Shown here: piece after piece, positions 1-11,700 of the stretch
How the letters are laid out: each line of letters starts with the position of its first letter
How positions within the stretch are numbered: position 1 is the stretch's first letter
Source of the DNA: Rugamonas rivuli
GTDB taxonomy: Bacteria > Pseudomonadota > Gammaproteobacteria > Burkholderiales > Burkholderiaceae_D
Assembly: GCF_009380165.1 (NCBI RefSeq)
Contig: NZ_WHUF01000001.1
Span: 868,001 to 932,000, forward strand
Reading direction: 5' to 3'
Length of the DNA: 64,000 nucleotides
The notes under the pieces: generated by a model
The model's database searches: none
What the model was told of the DNA's origin: nothing
Seen by the model: only the letters and a program-made list of their open reading frames with translations
Position numbers and translations under genes: made by a program

Positions 1-43
1 CGGCGTGACAGGCCGGTATTCTAACCAACTGAACTACCGCTCC
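1..43 (-). tRNA. tRNA-Asp (GTC), 3' half cut off by the window edge
   Basis: The reverse complement starts GGAGCGGTAGTTCAGTTGG, typical of a bacterial tRNA-Asp acceptor stem and D arm. The anticodon loop CTGTCAC has GTC at 7-9. The 3' half lies beyond base 1. It is the last gene of a minus-strand run hupB, tRNA-Val, tRNA-Asp and may be cut from a shared transcript. Confidence 0.93.
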
Positions 44-81
44 AACAAAACACTGGGTACTACCTTTACTACTTGCAAAAC

Positions 82-157
82 TGGTGGGCGGTGAGAGGCT
101 CGAACTCCCGACCTAAGCCTTGTAAGGGCTCCGCTCTACCAACTGAGCTAACCGCCC
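82..157 (-). tRNA. tRNA-Val (TAC)
   Basis: A complete cloverleaf on the reverse strand. The acceptor arm GGGCGGT pairs with its partner near 85-91, the D arm contains AGCTCAGTTGGTAGAGC, the anticodon TAC is at 122-124, and the T arm contains GTTCGAG. The encoded CCA end is at 82-84. It lies 49 bp downstream of hupB and 38 bp upstream of tRNA-Asp. Confidence 0.96.
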
Positions 158-171
158 GTTTTGCCTTTAGA

Positions 172-195
172 GAGCAGCTTTACTGCTTGCTGCTC
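172..195 (-). terminator. hairpin after hupB, before tRNA-Val (weak terminator or processing site)
   Basis: The arms GAGCAGC (172-178) and GCTGCTC (189-195) form a 7-bp stem with a 10-base loop. On the transcribed strand it is followed by TCTAAAGGC, not a T-run. It may be a weak terminator, or a stem that separates the hupB message from the tRNA precursor. Confidence 0.4.
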
Positions 196-206
196 ACTGA
201 AGTCCG

Positions 207-479
207 TTAGTTTACAGCATCTTTCAAAGCTTTACCAGCTTTAAATTTAGGAACTTTAGCTGCGTCGATGATGATCTCTTCTTTGGTGCGCGGATTGCGG
301 CCGGTACGGGCAGCGCGTTCGCTCACGGAGAAGGTGCCAAAGCCGACCAGGGTGACGCTGTCGTTCTTTTGCAGGGTGGTGGTAACGCCGTCGATCACCG
401 CGTCGAGTGCGCGTGCAGCAGCCGCTTTCGAGATATCAGCGGTGGTAGCAATATGGTCGATCAATTCAGTCTTATTCAA
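207..479 (-). CDS. hupB: DNA-binding protein HU-beta
   Basis: This 90-residue HU/IHF-family protein has the full family length. It binds and bends DNA as a dimer and is a main nucleoid protein. The N-terminal helices begin [11 protein letters not shown], the GFGTF turn is near residue 47, and the DNA-binding arm carries [11 protein letters not shown]. The start codon is TTG (477-479), with GGGGA six bases upstream. No ATG exists in the first part of the protein, so the TTG start is well supported. It lies downstream of lon, the usual betaproteobacterial order, but has its own promoter and is separated from lon by a terminator. Confidence 0.96.
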   Translation of the reverse strand: MNKTELIDHIATTADISKAAAARALDAVIDGVTTTLQKNDSVTLVGFGTFSVSERAARTGRNPRTKEEIIIDAAKVPKFKAGKALKDAVN

Positions 480-570
480 AGCAATTCCCCGTCACAAAGG
501 TTATATCGTTTTAGCTCGTAGATAACGGTAGTTGAATACCGTATCCAGGCCGAGAAAAATCTCAGGCCGT

Positions 571-600
571 ATTAAACAAGCCAGCCCGCCCCTGTGTCAA
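571..600 (-). promoter_or_regulatory. sigma-70 promoter of hupB
   Basis: On the minus strand there is a perfect -35 box TTGACA (595-600) and, after an 18-bp spacer, TTTAAT (571-576) as -10. It sits about 90 bp upstream of the hupB start and just after the lon terminator. The near-consensus boxes suit a highly expressed nucleoid protein. Confidence 0.75.
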
Positions 601-633
601 GCGCTGCACCATAGAAAATCGGGGTGAAATAAC

Positions 634-660
634 AAACAGGCGCCATAAAAGCGCCTGTTT
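634..660 (-). terminator. intrinsic terminator of lon
   Basis: A perfect 10-bp stem, AAACAGGCGC (634-643) with GCGCCTGTTT (651-660), and a 7-base loop. On the minus strand the stem ends in TTT and is followed by GTTATTT. It lies about 30 bp past the lon stop codon. Confidence 0.85.
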
Positions 661-691
661 GAGCATCAACTCTACTAATCGCTAGTAAAAA

Positions 692-3103
<2,412 letters not shown>

Positions 3104-3242
3104 GGCGTACCTTATGTGAAAGCGTGATTATGATGTGGGCGCTGTTTCGCCGAATCACAAGACCGACCTGCAAGAAATAATTCTCCTAAAAAAGAGTATT
3201 TTCAACGAAGCCAATCATGTTCTAAAAAAACGCGTCAAATAA

Positions 3243-3282
3243 AAAAGCCACGCGTGACAAACGATGCTGTCACGTGTGGCTT
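3243..3282 (-). terminator. intrinsic terminator of clpX
   Basis: A 16-bp stem with one G.T pair joins AAAGCCACGCGTGACA (3243-3258) to TGTCACGTGTGGCTTT (3267-3282). On the minus strand it runs directly into TTTTTTATTT. It ends clpX transcription upstream of lon. Confidence 0.92.
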
Positions 3283-3386
3283 TCCGAATGAAGCCTGCAT
3301 TCTTTTATTGATTTAAATTGTACCGCCTTGCCTGACAGATGCGAAATGAATTTTGCTGCTGAGCGAGGCAAGTGTGCACAAGTTAT

Positions 3387-4655
3387 TTAATTCTCACCAG
3401 ACGCTTTTGCCTGGTCCTGATAAATCAACAAAGGTTTCGCACCGCTGGTGATCGTGTTTTCATCAATGACCACTTTGGTGACATTGGTTTCATTCGGCAG
3501 CTCGTACATCGTATCGAGCAATGCGTGTTCCAGGATCGAACGCAGGCCGCGCGCGCCGGTCTTGCGGGCCAGCGCTTTCTTGGCGATGGCATGCAGTGCG
3601 GCAGGACGAATTTCCAGCTCGGCGCCTTCCATGTCCAGCAGCTTGGCGTACTGTTTGACGAGTGCGTTCTTCGGCTCGACCAGGATCTGGATCAGCGCTT
3701 CTTCGGTCAGCTCCGACAGCGTGGCGACCACCGGCAGGCGGCCCACCAGCTCGGGAATCAGGCCGAACTTGATCAGATCTTCCGGTTCCGCTTCCAGCAG
3801 GACGTCGCTGGCGCTGCGCTCTTTCTTGCTCTTCACGCTGGCCGAGAAACCAATGCCGGATTTTTCCGAACGATTCGAGATAACCTTGGCCAGGCCGTCG
3901 AACGCGCCGCCGCAAATGAACATGATGTTGGTGGTGTCGATCTGCACGAAGTCCTGGTTAGGATGCTTGCGGCCGCCTTGCGGTGGCACCGACGCCATCG
4001 TGCCTTCGATCAGTTTCAGCAGCGCCTGCTGCACGCCCTCGCCCGACACGTCGCGGGTGATCGATGGGTTGTCCGACTTGCGCGAAATCTTGTCGATCTC
4101 ATCGATGTAGACGATGCCACGCTGGGCTTTTTCCACATCGTAGTTGCAGCTCTGCAACAGTTTCTGGATGATATTCTCGACGTCTTCACCCACGTAGCCC
4201 GCTTCGGTCAGCGTGGTGGCGTCGGCGATGACGAACGGCACGTTCAGCATGCGCGCCAGGGTCTGGGCCAGCAGGGTCTTGCCGGAGCCGGTAGGGCCGA
4301 CCAGCAGGATGTTGCTCTTGGCCAGTTCGATGTCGTCTTTCTTGCCCAGGTGCTTGAGGCGCTTGTAGTGGTTGTACACCGCCACCGACAGGATGCGCTT
4401 GGCCGTTTGCTGGCCAATGACGTACTGGTCCAGCAAGTCCTTGATTTCGTGCGGGGTCGGCAGGTCCGACTTGGCGCCCGTGACCGACTCGATGGCCGAG
4501 GTTTCATCGCGGATGATGTCGTTGCACAGGTCGATGCATTCGTCGCAGATGAAGACCGACGGGCCGGCGATGAGTTTCTTTACCTCGTGCTGGCTCTTGC
4601 CGCAAAACGAGCAGTACAGTAATTTTTCGCCGCTGGAGGATTTTTTGTCTGACAT
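3387..4655 (-). CDS. clpX: ClpX, ATP-binding subunit of Clp protease
   Basis: ClpX is the AAA+ unfoldase that recognises tagged substrates and threads them into ClpP. The 422 residues show the N-terminal zinc-binding domain with Cys15, Cys18, Cys37 and Cys40, Walker A GPTGSGKT at 120-127, Walker [10 protein letters not shown], and a GYVGEDVE pore-loop segment. The ClpP-binding IGF-type loop appears as SGIGF. Length and motifs are normal. It lies 173 bp downstream of clpP on the same strand; a terminator between them implies that clpX has its own promoter in 4656-4770. Confidence 0.98.
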   Translation of the reverse strand: MSDKKSSSGEKLLYCSFCGKSQHEVKKLIAGPSVFICDECIDLCNDIIRDETSAIESVTGAKSDLPTPHEIKDLLDQYVIGQQTAKRILSVAVYNHYKRLKHLGKKDDIELAKSNILLVGPTGSGKTLLAQTLARMLNVPFVIADATTLTEAGYVGEDVENIIQKLLQSCNYDVEKAQRGIVYIDEIDKISRKSDNPSITRDVSGEGVQQALLKLIEGTMASVPPQGGRKHPNQDFVQIDTTNIMFICGGAFDGLAKVISNRSEKSGIGFSASVKSKKERSASDVLLEAEPEDLIKFGLIPELVGRLPVVATLSELTEEALIQILVEPKNALVKQYAKLLDMEGAELEIRPAALHAIAKKALARKTGARGLRSILEHALLDTMYELPNETNVTKVVIDENTITSGAKPLLIYQDQAKASGEN

Positions 4656-4771
4656 GGGGCAGTTTTCTTTGGGTTACAGAATGGCTTGGCTGTTGCCAGG
4701 AAGCACGTGAATCGAACAAACAGCGTCCGGAAAAGTCCGCCTATGACTACATGCTACCCGAAATAAAAACG

Positions 4772-4803
4772 AAACGCCCGAACGATTAATCGCCCGGGCG
4801 TTT
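4772..4803 (-). terminator. intrinsic terminator of clpP
   Basis: A 9-bp stem joins AAACGCCCG (4772-4780) to CGGGCGTTT (4795-4803). On the minus strand it is followed by CGTTTTTATTT; on the plus strand it ends in a run of T, so it could work in both directions. It lies 26 bp past the clpP stop. Confidence 0.85.
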
Positions 4804-4828
4804 TTTCAGCAATGCTGCGAAGGAAGCA

Positions 4829-5455
4829 TCAAGCCCGGCTGGACAACATTTTGTCGATCAAACCGTACTCTACAGCCTCTTCCGCCGACATGAAACGATC
4901 ACGATCCGTGTCTTTGGCGATCTGCTCAACGGTTTGACCCGTGCGCTCGGCCATGATCGAGTTCAGACGGTGGCGCAGATACAGGATTTCCTTGGCCTGG
5001 ATTTCGATATCCGAAGCCATGCCCTGCGAGCCGCCCGAAGGTTGATGGATCATGATGCGCGAGTTCGGCAGCGAAAAACGCTTGCCCTTGGCGCCGGCTG
5101 CGAGCAGGAAGGCGCCCATGGAGGCAGCCATGCCGGTGCACAGCGTCGACACGTCAGGCTTGATGAACTGCATCGTATCGAAGATCGCCAGGCCGGCCGA
5201 AACCGAACCGCCTGGGGAGTTGATGTACAGCGAGATATCCTTGTCCGGATTTTCGCTTTCCAGGAACAGCAACTGGGCGACGATCAGGTTCGCCATCTGG
5301 TCGTTGACGGGACCGACCATGAAGATTACGCGTTCCTTCAGCAGGCGCGAGTAAATATCATAGGAGCGTTCGCCGCGGCCGCTCTGTTCGACCACCATCG
5401 GCACCAGGCCGAGCATTTCAGTGTCCAGCGCCGGATTACGGTTCATACCAGTCAT
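4829..5455 (-). CDS. clpP: ClpP, proteolytic subunit of Clp protease
   Basis: ClpP forms the barrel-shaped serine peptidase core that works with ClpX. The 208 residues match the family length. The catalytic triad is visible as Ser112 in GMAASMGAF, His137 in IMIHQPSGG and an Asp near 186 in TDRDRFMS. The first 14 or so residues are probably a self-cleaved propeptide. AAGGAA precedes the ATG; a second ATG three codons in is possible. It lies 65 bp after tig and 173 bp before clpX, the standard tig-clpP-clpX order. Confidence 0.98.
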   Translation of the reverse strand: MTGMNRNPALDTEMLGLVPMVVEQSGRGERSYDIYSRLLKERVIFMVGPVNDQMANLIVAQLLFLESENPDKDISLYINSPGGSVSAGLAIFDTMQFIKPDVSTLCTGMAASMGAFLLAAGAKGKRFSLPNSRIMIHQPSGGSQGMASDIEIQAKEILYLRHRLNSIMAERTGQTVEQIAKDTDRDRFMSAEEAVEYGLIDKMLSSRA

Positions 5456-5480
5456 TCCATTTCCTTGTGAAGCAGCTAGA

Positions 5481-5511
5481 GGCCGGAGTGATTATCTTAC
5501 ATCATCCGGCC
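5481..5511 (-). other. inverted repeat in the tig-clpP spacer
   Basis: The arms GGCCGGA (5481-5487) and TCCGGCC (5505-5511) are perfect, and TGAT/ATCA can extend the stem past a bulge. No T-run follows on the minus strand, so it is more likely an mRNA processing or stability hairpin than a full terminator. Confidence 0.4.
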
Positions 5512-5520
5512 CACGCTGGA

Positions 5521-6861
5521 TTACGCTTGTGCGTTGCTTCCCATCAGTTCGTCGAAGGCCACAACCTTGGACGAAGTTTTCGACAGGCCCAGGACGTAGT
5601 TGACGACGTTTTCTTCCAATACAAGGGCTTCGACTTCAGCCAGACGACGACGATCGCTGTAGTAGTACTTCAGCACTTCGCGTGGGTCTTCGTAGCTCTG
5701 TGCGAAGTCTTCGACTTGCGCTTTGACTTGTTCAGGCTGGGCTTGCAGCTTGTTCTCGCCGACCAGTTGCGACAGGATCAGGCCCAGGCGTACGCGACGC
5801 TCGGCTTTTTCTGCGAACAGTTCTGGTGGGAACGGGATGTCCTTGACGTTCATGCCGCGCTGCGCCATGTCTTGACGGGTCATTTCAGCCAGGCGCTCGG
5901 TGTCTTGGGCGATCAGGGCTTGTGGTACGTCCAGGGTCGCGGTTTTCACCAGCGCTTCCATCACGGCTTCCTTGTTGCGGGCTTTGACACGACCGGCAAC
6001 TTCGCGTTCCAGGTTGACTTTGATGTCTTCGCGCATTTTAGCGACGTCGCCATCGGCCACGCCCAGCGACTTGGCGAATTCACCGTCAACTTCCGGCAGG
6101 TGCGCCCATTCCAGTTTTTTCAGGGTGATGGTGAACGATGCGGTTTTGCCGGCAACGTCTTTACCATGGTAGTCCTCTGGGAAAGCCAGCGGGAAGGTCT
6201 TGGCTTCGCCGACCTTCAGGCCTACGGTGGCTGCTTCGAATTCTGGCAGCATGCGGCCTTCGCCCAGCACGAAAGCGTAGTCTTCAGCTTTGCCGCCTGG
6301 GAATTCAACGCCGTCGATCGAACCGACGAAGTCCACGGTCACGCGGTCGCCGTTGGCTGCAATGGCTGCGCCGCCGTCGCCGTGCTCGCCAGCTTCGCCT
6401 TTGGTGTGGAAGTGCACGCGCTGTTTGCGCAGGATTTCAATGGTTTTGTCGATTTCGGTTTCCGACACGTCAGCCTTGACGGTTTCGATTTCCACGGTGG
6501 TCAAGTCGCCAACGACGACTTCCGGGTAGATTTCGAAGGTCGCGTCGAAGGTCAGGACGCCTTCTGGCGACTCTTCCTTAGGCTCGATGCGCGGGTAGCC
6601 TGCTACGCGCAGTTCGGCTGCGTTGGCGGCATCGTTGAAGGCGCGGCCAACTTTATCGTTCAGCACTTCGGTTTCGATCTGATAACCGTACTGTGCTGCG
6701 ACCATTTTCATAGGAACTTTACCCGGACGGAAGCCTGGTGCCTTAGCCGATTTGGCTTGCACTTTCAGACGCTTCTCAACTTCAGCGCGGACCTCGGTCA
6801 GCGGGAAGGAGATCGTGATACGACGTTCGAGTTTGCCTAAGGTTTCGACTGCAGTTGCCAT
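5521..6861 (-). CDS. tig: trigger factor
   Basis: Trigger factor is the ribosome-bound chaperone that meets new chains at the exit tunnel and has prolyl isomerase activity. The 446 residues fit the usual length. In order they show the N-terminal ribosome-binding domain (about 1-115), an FKBP-type isomerase domain (about 155-245) and a long helical C-terminal cradle. The ATG at 6861 gives [14 protein letters not shown], the normal family start; a TTG five codons upstream also opens the frame but is less likely. The gene begins only 32 bp after the tRNA-Leu 3' end, with no promoter-sized gap, so tRNA and tig may be co-transcribed. Confidence 0.97.
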   Translation of the reverse strand: MATAVETLGKLERRITISFPLTEVRAEVEKRLKVQAKSAKAPGFRPGKVPMKMVAAQYGYQIETEVLNDKVGRAFNDAANAAELRVAGYPRIEPKEESPEGVLTFDATFEIYPEVVVGDLTTVEIETVKADVSETEIDKTIEILRKQRVHFHTKGEAGEHGDGGAAIAANGDRVTVDFVGSIDGVEFPGGKAEDYAFVLGEGRMLPEFEAATVGLKVGEAKTFPLAFPEDYHGKDVAGKTASFTITLKKLEWAHLPEVDGEFAKSLGVADGDVAKMREDIKVNLEREVAGRVKARNKEAVMEALVKTATLDVPQALIAQDTERLAEMTRQDMAQRGMNVKDIPFPPELFAEKAERRVRLGLILSQLVGENKLQAQPEQVKAQVEDFAQSYEDPREVLKYYYSDRRRLAEVEALVLEENVVNYVLGLSKTSSKVVAFDELMGSNAQA

Positions 6862-6893
6862 GTAAAAATCGTCCAAAAAAATAGTAATACAGT

Positions 6894-6980
6894 TGGTGCG
6901 AGGAGGGGGACTCGAACCCCCACACCATTGCTGGCGTCAGGACCTAAACCTGGTGCGTCTACCAATTTCGCCATCCTCGC
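6894..6980 (-). tRNA. tRNA-Leu (TAG)
   Basis: An 87-base class II tRNA with encoded CCA (6894-6896). The acceptor arm is GCGAGGA, the D arm contains AAATTGGTAGACGC, anticodon TAG is at 6944-6946, a long variable arm follows, and the T arm contains GGTTCGAGTCC. It is directly upstream of tig. Confidence 0.96.
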
Positions 6981-7002
6981 GGCATGTTTGCACAAAAGCA
7001 AA

Positions 7003-7031
7003 GGGCGACCCGTAAGTGAAAACGGTCGCCC
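7003..7031 (-). terminator. strong hairpin 22 bp upstream of tRNA-Leu
   Basis: A perfect 8-bp GC-rich stem, GGGCGACC (7003-7010) with GGTCGCCC (7024-7031), and a 13-base loop. On the minus strand it is followed by TTTGCTTTTG, so it looks like a terminator for the upstream gene pair (7199-8507). Only 22 bases remain before the tRNA, so the tRNA promoter must overlap it or lie upstream of it. Confidence 0.55.
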
Positions 7032-7198
7032 CATCCCGCCATAGGCGAGAGCTTTCAACTTCAACGCGGTATTTTAACGGGTTTTTCGGCGCCATGTGGC
7101 GATTTTTAACCTATCGCCAACATTCTATGCTTCTTTAACTAACTTCTTCGAAAACTCAGGCTTCCCCTCTCACAAATACGCGAAAACGCCGTCACGTT

Positions 7199-7741
7199 TT
7201 AGCGTGCGGGGAAGCCGTCCGGCGTCCAGTTGGGGTCGAACTTGCCCTGGCTTAGCGGTTTTTGCGTCGCCGCCGCCTGCACCACGGCGAGCAGCGCCTG
7301 GTACAAGTCGTCGAATTCCGCGTTGTGATCGTGCTGCCAGCGGCTGACATCGACGCTGCGGCCGGAGGCCAGGCGCACCGAGATGCGCGGCCTGGATGCG
7401 TCCGGCAAGCCGGGCGCGGTGCTGGAGGGGATGGGCGCGGCCGCGTGGCTGGCGGCCAGGCGGCGCAGCCGGGCCATCGCATCGGCCGGCACCGCCAGCC
7501 GATAGCGCTTCTCGGCCAGCGCCACGACCTCGGGCAGCCTGGACACCAACTGGCAATAGCCGCTGCCGTCGGCGGCAAGGTAGACGACTTGGCCGCCGTG
7601 CAGCGCTTGCACGTCACGCAGGATAATCGCCGCCACCTGATCCACTTTGGTCCGCCCTTCCTCCAGTGCGCAGGCAGGCAGCGATGCAGCGACCAGCAAG
7701 GCCGCCAAGATCACCGCCCTACGCTTGACGTTTGCGTCCAT
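7199..7741 (-). CDS. exported hypothetical protein, possible protease inhibitor
   Basis: A 180-residue protein with an N-terminal signal sequence (hydrophobic ILAALLVAASLPAC, residues 11-24). LPAC could be a lipobox, so it may be a lipoprotein. The rest is a small alpha/beta domain: a helix rich in Ala/Arg near 86-100, a Pro/Ser linker, a strand ISVRLASGRSVDVS, and a closing helix DDLYQALLAVV. This layout loosely recalls the emfourin (protealysin inhibitor) family; that is inference only. Its start overlaps the end of the upstream PEP-CTERM metalloprotease gene by 23 bp, so translation is probably coupled and the two products may act together. Confidence 0.7.
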   Translation of the reverse strand: MDANVKRRAVILAALLVAASLPACALEEGRTKVDQVAAIILRDVQALHGGQVVYLAADGSGYCQLVSRLPEVVALAEKRYRLAVPADAMARLRRLAASHAAAPIPSSTAPGLPDASRPRISVRLASGRSVDVSRWQHDHNAEFDDLYQALLAVVQAAATQKPLSQGKFDPNWTPDGFPAR

Positions 7742-8507
7742 ACATTCCCATCAAGAAGAACAGCCCGCCGCACAACAACATCACCTCCGACGGCTCCGGC
7801 ACCGCAACCAGCGTAAACGGCGTGTCCGGATTCAGCTGCTTCATGTAATCGTAATACTGTTGATAGTACCGCGGATACATGACCGGGTTGGCATTGAGCG
7901 CGCCCAATCCCATCAAACCGTCGTTCGACAGCGTCGGATTCGGATATTTATCGACCGCGCCGCCGATGTATTCGTCGAACAGGCCCATCATGTGCCCTAC
8001 TTCATGGGCGTTGACGCTGGCACTGTCTCCGGTGTACCAGTTCAGCATGTCGGAACGGCCGGGGCCGGCATGCACCTGGACCTTCTGGTTGAATGGCCCG
8101 TCCGTCGTCACGGCAACGAAGATCGGAATCACCTGGCCAGTACTGTTGTCCTTGACCGCGTATTTATTGTCCCACACCGAGGAAACCCCGGCCTTCGCCG
8201 CCTTGATATAAGCGTCCTTCTGGGCGGCCGTGTAGTTGAGCGCGGCATCGAAGCTGAAGTCGATCTGGATATCCTTCTCCAGCTTTTTGCCATCGAAGCT
8301 GCGCGTATAGCTGTAGTCCCAGCTGTAGGGACCGAAAGGACCGGCGTTGCCGGCATTGTCCTTCAGGTTCGCATCGCCGTAAGCCGGCGTGGTGCGCGTG
8401 CCGGAAATGTTCTGGCTGCCCGTTGCAAGCGCAGCCAGAGTCGAGGTTGAAAACGTGGCAAAAACCAACGCCACAAGTAGTGCAGATCCCCTGTTTTTGC
8501 TGTTCAT
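7719..8507 (-). CDS. PEP-CTERM-anchored zinc metalloprotease
   Basis: A 262-residue exported protein. The ATG at 8507 gives a proper signal peptide (MNSKNRGSALLVALVF); the longer open frame upstream does not. Residues 168-178 read HEVGHMMGLFD, a HExxHxxGxxD zinc site, with His168, His172 and probably Asp178 as ligands and Glu169 as the base. An Asp third ligand recalls snapalysin-type enzymes. The C-terminus (about 236-262) is a PEP-CTERM signal: VPEP, a hydrophobic helix, then GRKRQA. Such tails are processed by exosortase and fix proteins to the outer surface or exopolysaccharide. No exosortase gene is in the window. The gene is followed by an overlapping small exported protein. Confidence 0.85.
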   Translation of the reverse strand: MNSKNRGSALLVALVFATFSTSTLAALATGSQNISGTRTTPAYGDANLKDNAGNAGPFGPYSWDYSYTRSFDGKKLEKDIQIDFSFDAALNYTAAQKDAYIKAAKAGVSSVWDNKYAVKDNSTGQVIPIFVAVTTDGPFNQKVQVHAGPGRSDMLNWYTGDSASVNAHEVGHMMGLFDEYIGGAVDKYPNPTLSNDGLMGLGALNANPVMYPRYYQQYYDYMKQLNPDTPFTLVAVPEPSEVMLLCGGLFFLMGMYGRKRQA

Positions 8508-8722
8508 TTTAGTTCTCGAATAATAGTTATTAGCAATACCGGATGGCATACCGCAACAATTACCCACATTTCGAACATGCTACGCACACCTGCCGGCAGA
8601 CCCTAGCGACAGCCACCGCCTGAGCAATGGCTAGACCAACTTAGGATATGAAATCCAGGGTGTCAAGGATGCGTCCGCCAGTACCCGCAGGGCTGGCTCC
8701 AAGCGTTTGATTCCCAAAGAAA

Positions 8723-8754
8723 AACGGCGGATTCCGGGCACGGAATCCGCCGTT
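8723..8754 (-). terminator. intrinsic terminator of the RND efflux operon
   Basis: A perfect 13-bp stem joins AACGGCGGATTCC (8723-8735) to GGAATCCGCCGTT (8742-8754) with a 6-base loop. On the minus strand it is followed by TTTCTTTGGG. It lies 16 bp past the stop of the transporter gene. Confidence 0.9.
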
Positions 8755-8769
8755 GTTTTCCATCCTTGA

Positions 8770-11700
8770 CTAAGCGACGGGACGGGTTTGTGGTTTTTTA
8801 ACCCTGAACCAGGCGGCGTACAAAGCCGGCAGGAACAGCAGCGTCAGCGCGGTCGCCAGGATCAGGCCGCCCATGATGGCCACCGCCATCGGTCCCCAGA
8901 ACACCGAACGCGACAGCGGGATCATCGCCAGCGCCGCCGCGGCGGCCGTCAGGATGATGGGGCGGCAGCGGCGCACCGCCGATTCGACGATCGCGGTCCA
9001 CGGATCGTGGCCGGCCTTGATGTCCTGCTCGATCTGGTCGACCAGGATCACCGAGTTGCGGATGATCATGCCGAACAGCGCGATGATGCCCAGGTTGGCC
9101 ACGAAGCCCAGTGGACGGCCCAGCACCAGCAGCGCCATCGCCGCACCCGCCACGCCCAGCGGGCCGGTCAGGAATACCAGCAACGCCCGCGAGAAGCTGT
9201 GCAGCTGCAGCATCAGCAAGGTGAAGATGATGAAGATCGCCAGCGGCAGGTTGGCCGCGATCGACGCTTCCGCCGTGCCACTGTCGGCCGCCGCACCCTT
9301 GACGGTGATGGCGTAGCCGGCCGGCAGCTTGTCGCGCAGCTCCTTCAGCTTCGGATCGACCTGGCCGGACACGGTCGGGCCCTGGATGTTGTCGACCACG
9401 TCAGACTGCACGGTGATCGCCCATTCGCGTCCTTCGCGCCACACCACGCCCGGCTCCCACACGAAGTGGGCGCGGGCCAACTGGCTGATCGGCACCGACT
9501 TGCCGCTGGCGGTCGGGATATTCGTATCATTCAGGATCGAGATGGTGTTGCGCTCCTCGATAGGCTGGCGGATTTGAATGTCGATCAGCTTGATGTCCTC
9601 GCGGAACTGGCCGATCGTGGTGCCCGACAGGATAGTGTTCGCAGCCCGCATCACGGTCTGCGAGGTCACGCCCAGCGCGCGCATCTTGTCCTGGTCCAGG
9701 TCGAGGCGCAGCACCTTGATCGATTCATTCCAGTTGTCGTTGACGCCCAGCGTGTTCGGATTGGCGCGCATGATGTCCTTGACCTGGTCGGCGATGGCGC
9801 GCACCTTCTCCACCTCGCCGCCCGTCACGCGGAACTGCACCGGATACGGCACCGGCGGCCCGTTCGGCAGCAGCTTGACGCGGCCGCGCACTTCCGGGAA
9901 GTCATGCTTGAAGACGTCGACGATCTTGTCGCGCAGCGCCGAGCGGGCATGCAGGTCTTTCGGCAGCACGACGATCTGCGACACGTTAGTCTGCGGGAAG
10001 ATCTGGTCCAGCGGCAGGTAGAAGCGCGGCGAACCGGTGCCGACGTAGCTGGTCACGCTGACCACGCCTTCCTGCTTGCGGATGAAGGCTTCGAACTTCT
10101 TGACCTGTGCCTCGTTGGCGGCGAAGGTCGTGCCTTCCGGCGTCCACAGCTCGACCATCAGTTCGGGACGGCTGGAATCCGGGAAGAACTGCTTCTCGAT
10201 GAACTTGAAGCCGTACACGCCCAGCGCGAAGATCACCAGCGTGGCGACGATGGTGGTCTTGCGGAACTCGACGCACCAGTTGACCACGGCGCGGAACTTG
10301 CGGAAGCCCGGCGTGTCGAACAGGTCGTGCTCGCTGCCGCCCTCGGCGTGCGGCTTGACCTTCAGCAGCACGTAGCCGATGTAGGGCGTGAACACCACCG
10401 CCACCACCCACGAGATCACCAGCGCCAGCGCGTTGACCGAGAACAGCGAGAAGGTGTACTCGCCGGCCGCCGATTTGGCCAGGCCGATCGGCAGGAAGCC
10501 CGCCACCGTGATCAGCGTGCCGGTCAGCATCGGGATCGCGGTCGAGGTGTAGGCGAAGGTGGCGGCGTCGAAGCGCGACATGCCCTCCTCCATCTTGCGC
10601 ACCATCATTTCGACGGCGATGATGGCGTCGTCCACCAGCAGGCCCAGCGCGATGATCAGCGCGCCCAGCGAAATCTTGTGCAGGTCGATGTCCAGCATGC
10701 GCATGCACAGGAAGGTCACGGACAGCACCAGCGGGATGGTCAGCGCCACCACCAGGCCGGGGCGCACGTCCAGCCGCAGCTTGGGTTTGCTGTGCAGGCC
10801 CAGCGCGACGAAGCTGACGGCCAGCACGATCAGCACCGCTTCGATCAGCGTGTGCACGAACTCGCCCACCGAAGCCTTGACGGCCTCAGGCTGGTCGGAC
10901 ACGCGCTCCAGCTCGATACCGACGGGCAGCTTGGCCTTCATCGCGGCCACGGTCTTCTCCATGTGCTTGCCGAGCTGGATGATGTTGCCGCCCTTTTCCA
11001 TCGACACGCCCAGGCCGATCACTTCCTTGCCGTTGAAGCGCATCTTGTTACCCGGAGGATCCTGATACAGCCGCTTGATGGTGGCGAAGTCGCCCAGGCG
11101 GAAGGTGGTGCCGTTGGCGCGCAGCTCCAGCTCTTCCAGATCCTTGACAGTCTTCAGCGCGCCGGTGACGCGCACTTGCAGGTTGTCGGTCGGCGTCACC
11201 AGCACGCCGGTGGCTTCCACCGTGTTCTGGGTGGCGATCTGGTTGGCGATGGCTTCGATCGGTATGCCCAGCTGCGCAAACTTCTTGTGCGAGAACTCGA
11301 TGTTGATCTTCTCGTCCTGCACGCCGAACAGCTCGACCTTGGACACCAGCGGCACGCCCAGCAGCTGCTGGCGCACGAAGTCGGCGTAGTCCTTCATCTC
11401 GGCGTAGGTGAAGCCGTCGCCGGACAGCGCGAAGATAGAGCCGTAGGTATCGCCGAATTCATCGTTGAAGAACGGCCCCTGCACGCCCGGCGGCAAGGTG
11501 CCGCGGATGTCGCCGATCTTCTTGCGCACCTGGTACCAGGATTGCGCCACTTCCTTGGGCGGCGCCGATTCGCGCAGCTTCAGGATGATGGTGGTTTCGC
11601 CCGGCTTGGAGTAGCTGCTGATCTCGTCGATGTCCGGCGTTTCCTGGAGCTTTTTCTCCAGCTTGTCCGTAACCTGCTCGGCCATTTGCAGCGAGGTCGC

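Noticed and set aside
3104..3240. A heat-shock (sigma-32) promoter before lon.
   Set aside because: GTTGAAA is present at 3200-3206 but no matching -10 element at proper spacing could be seen.
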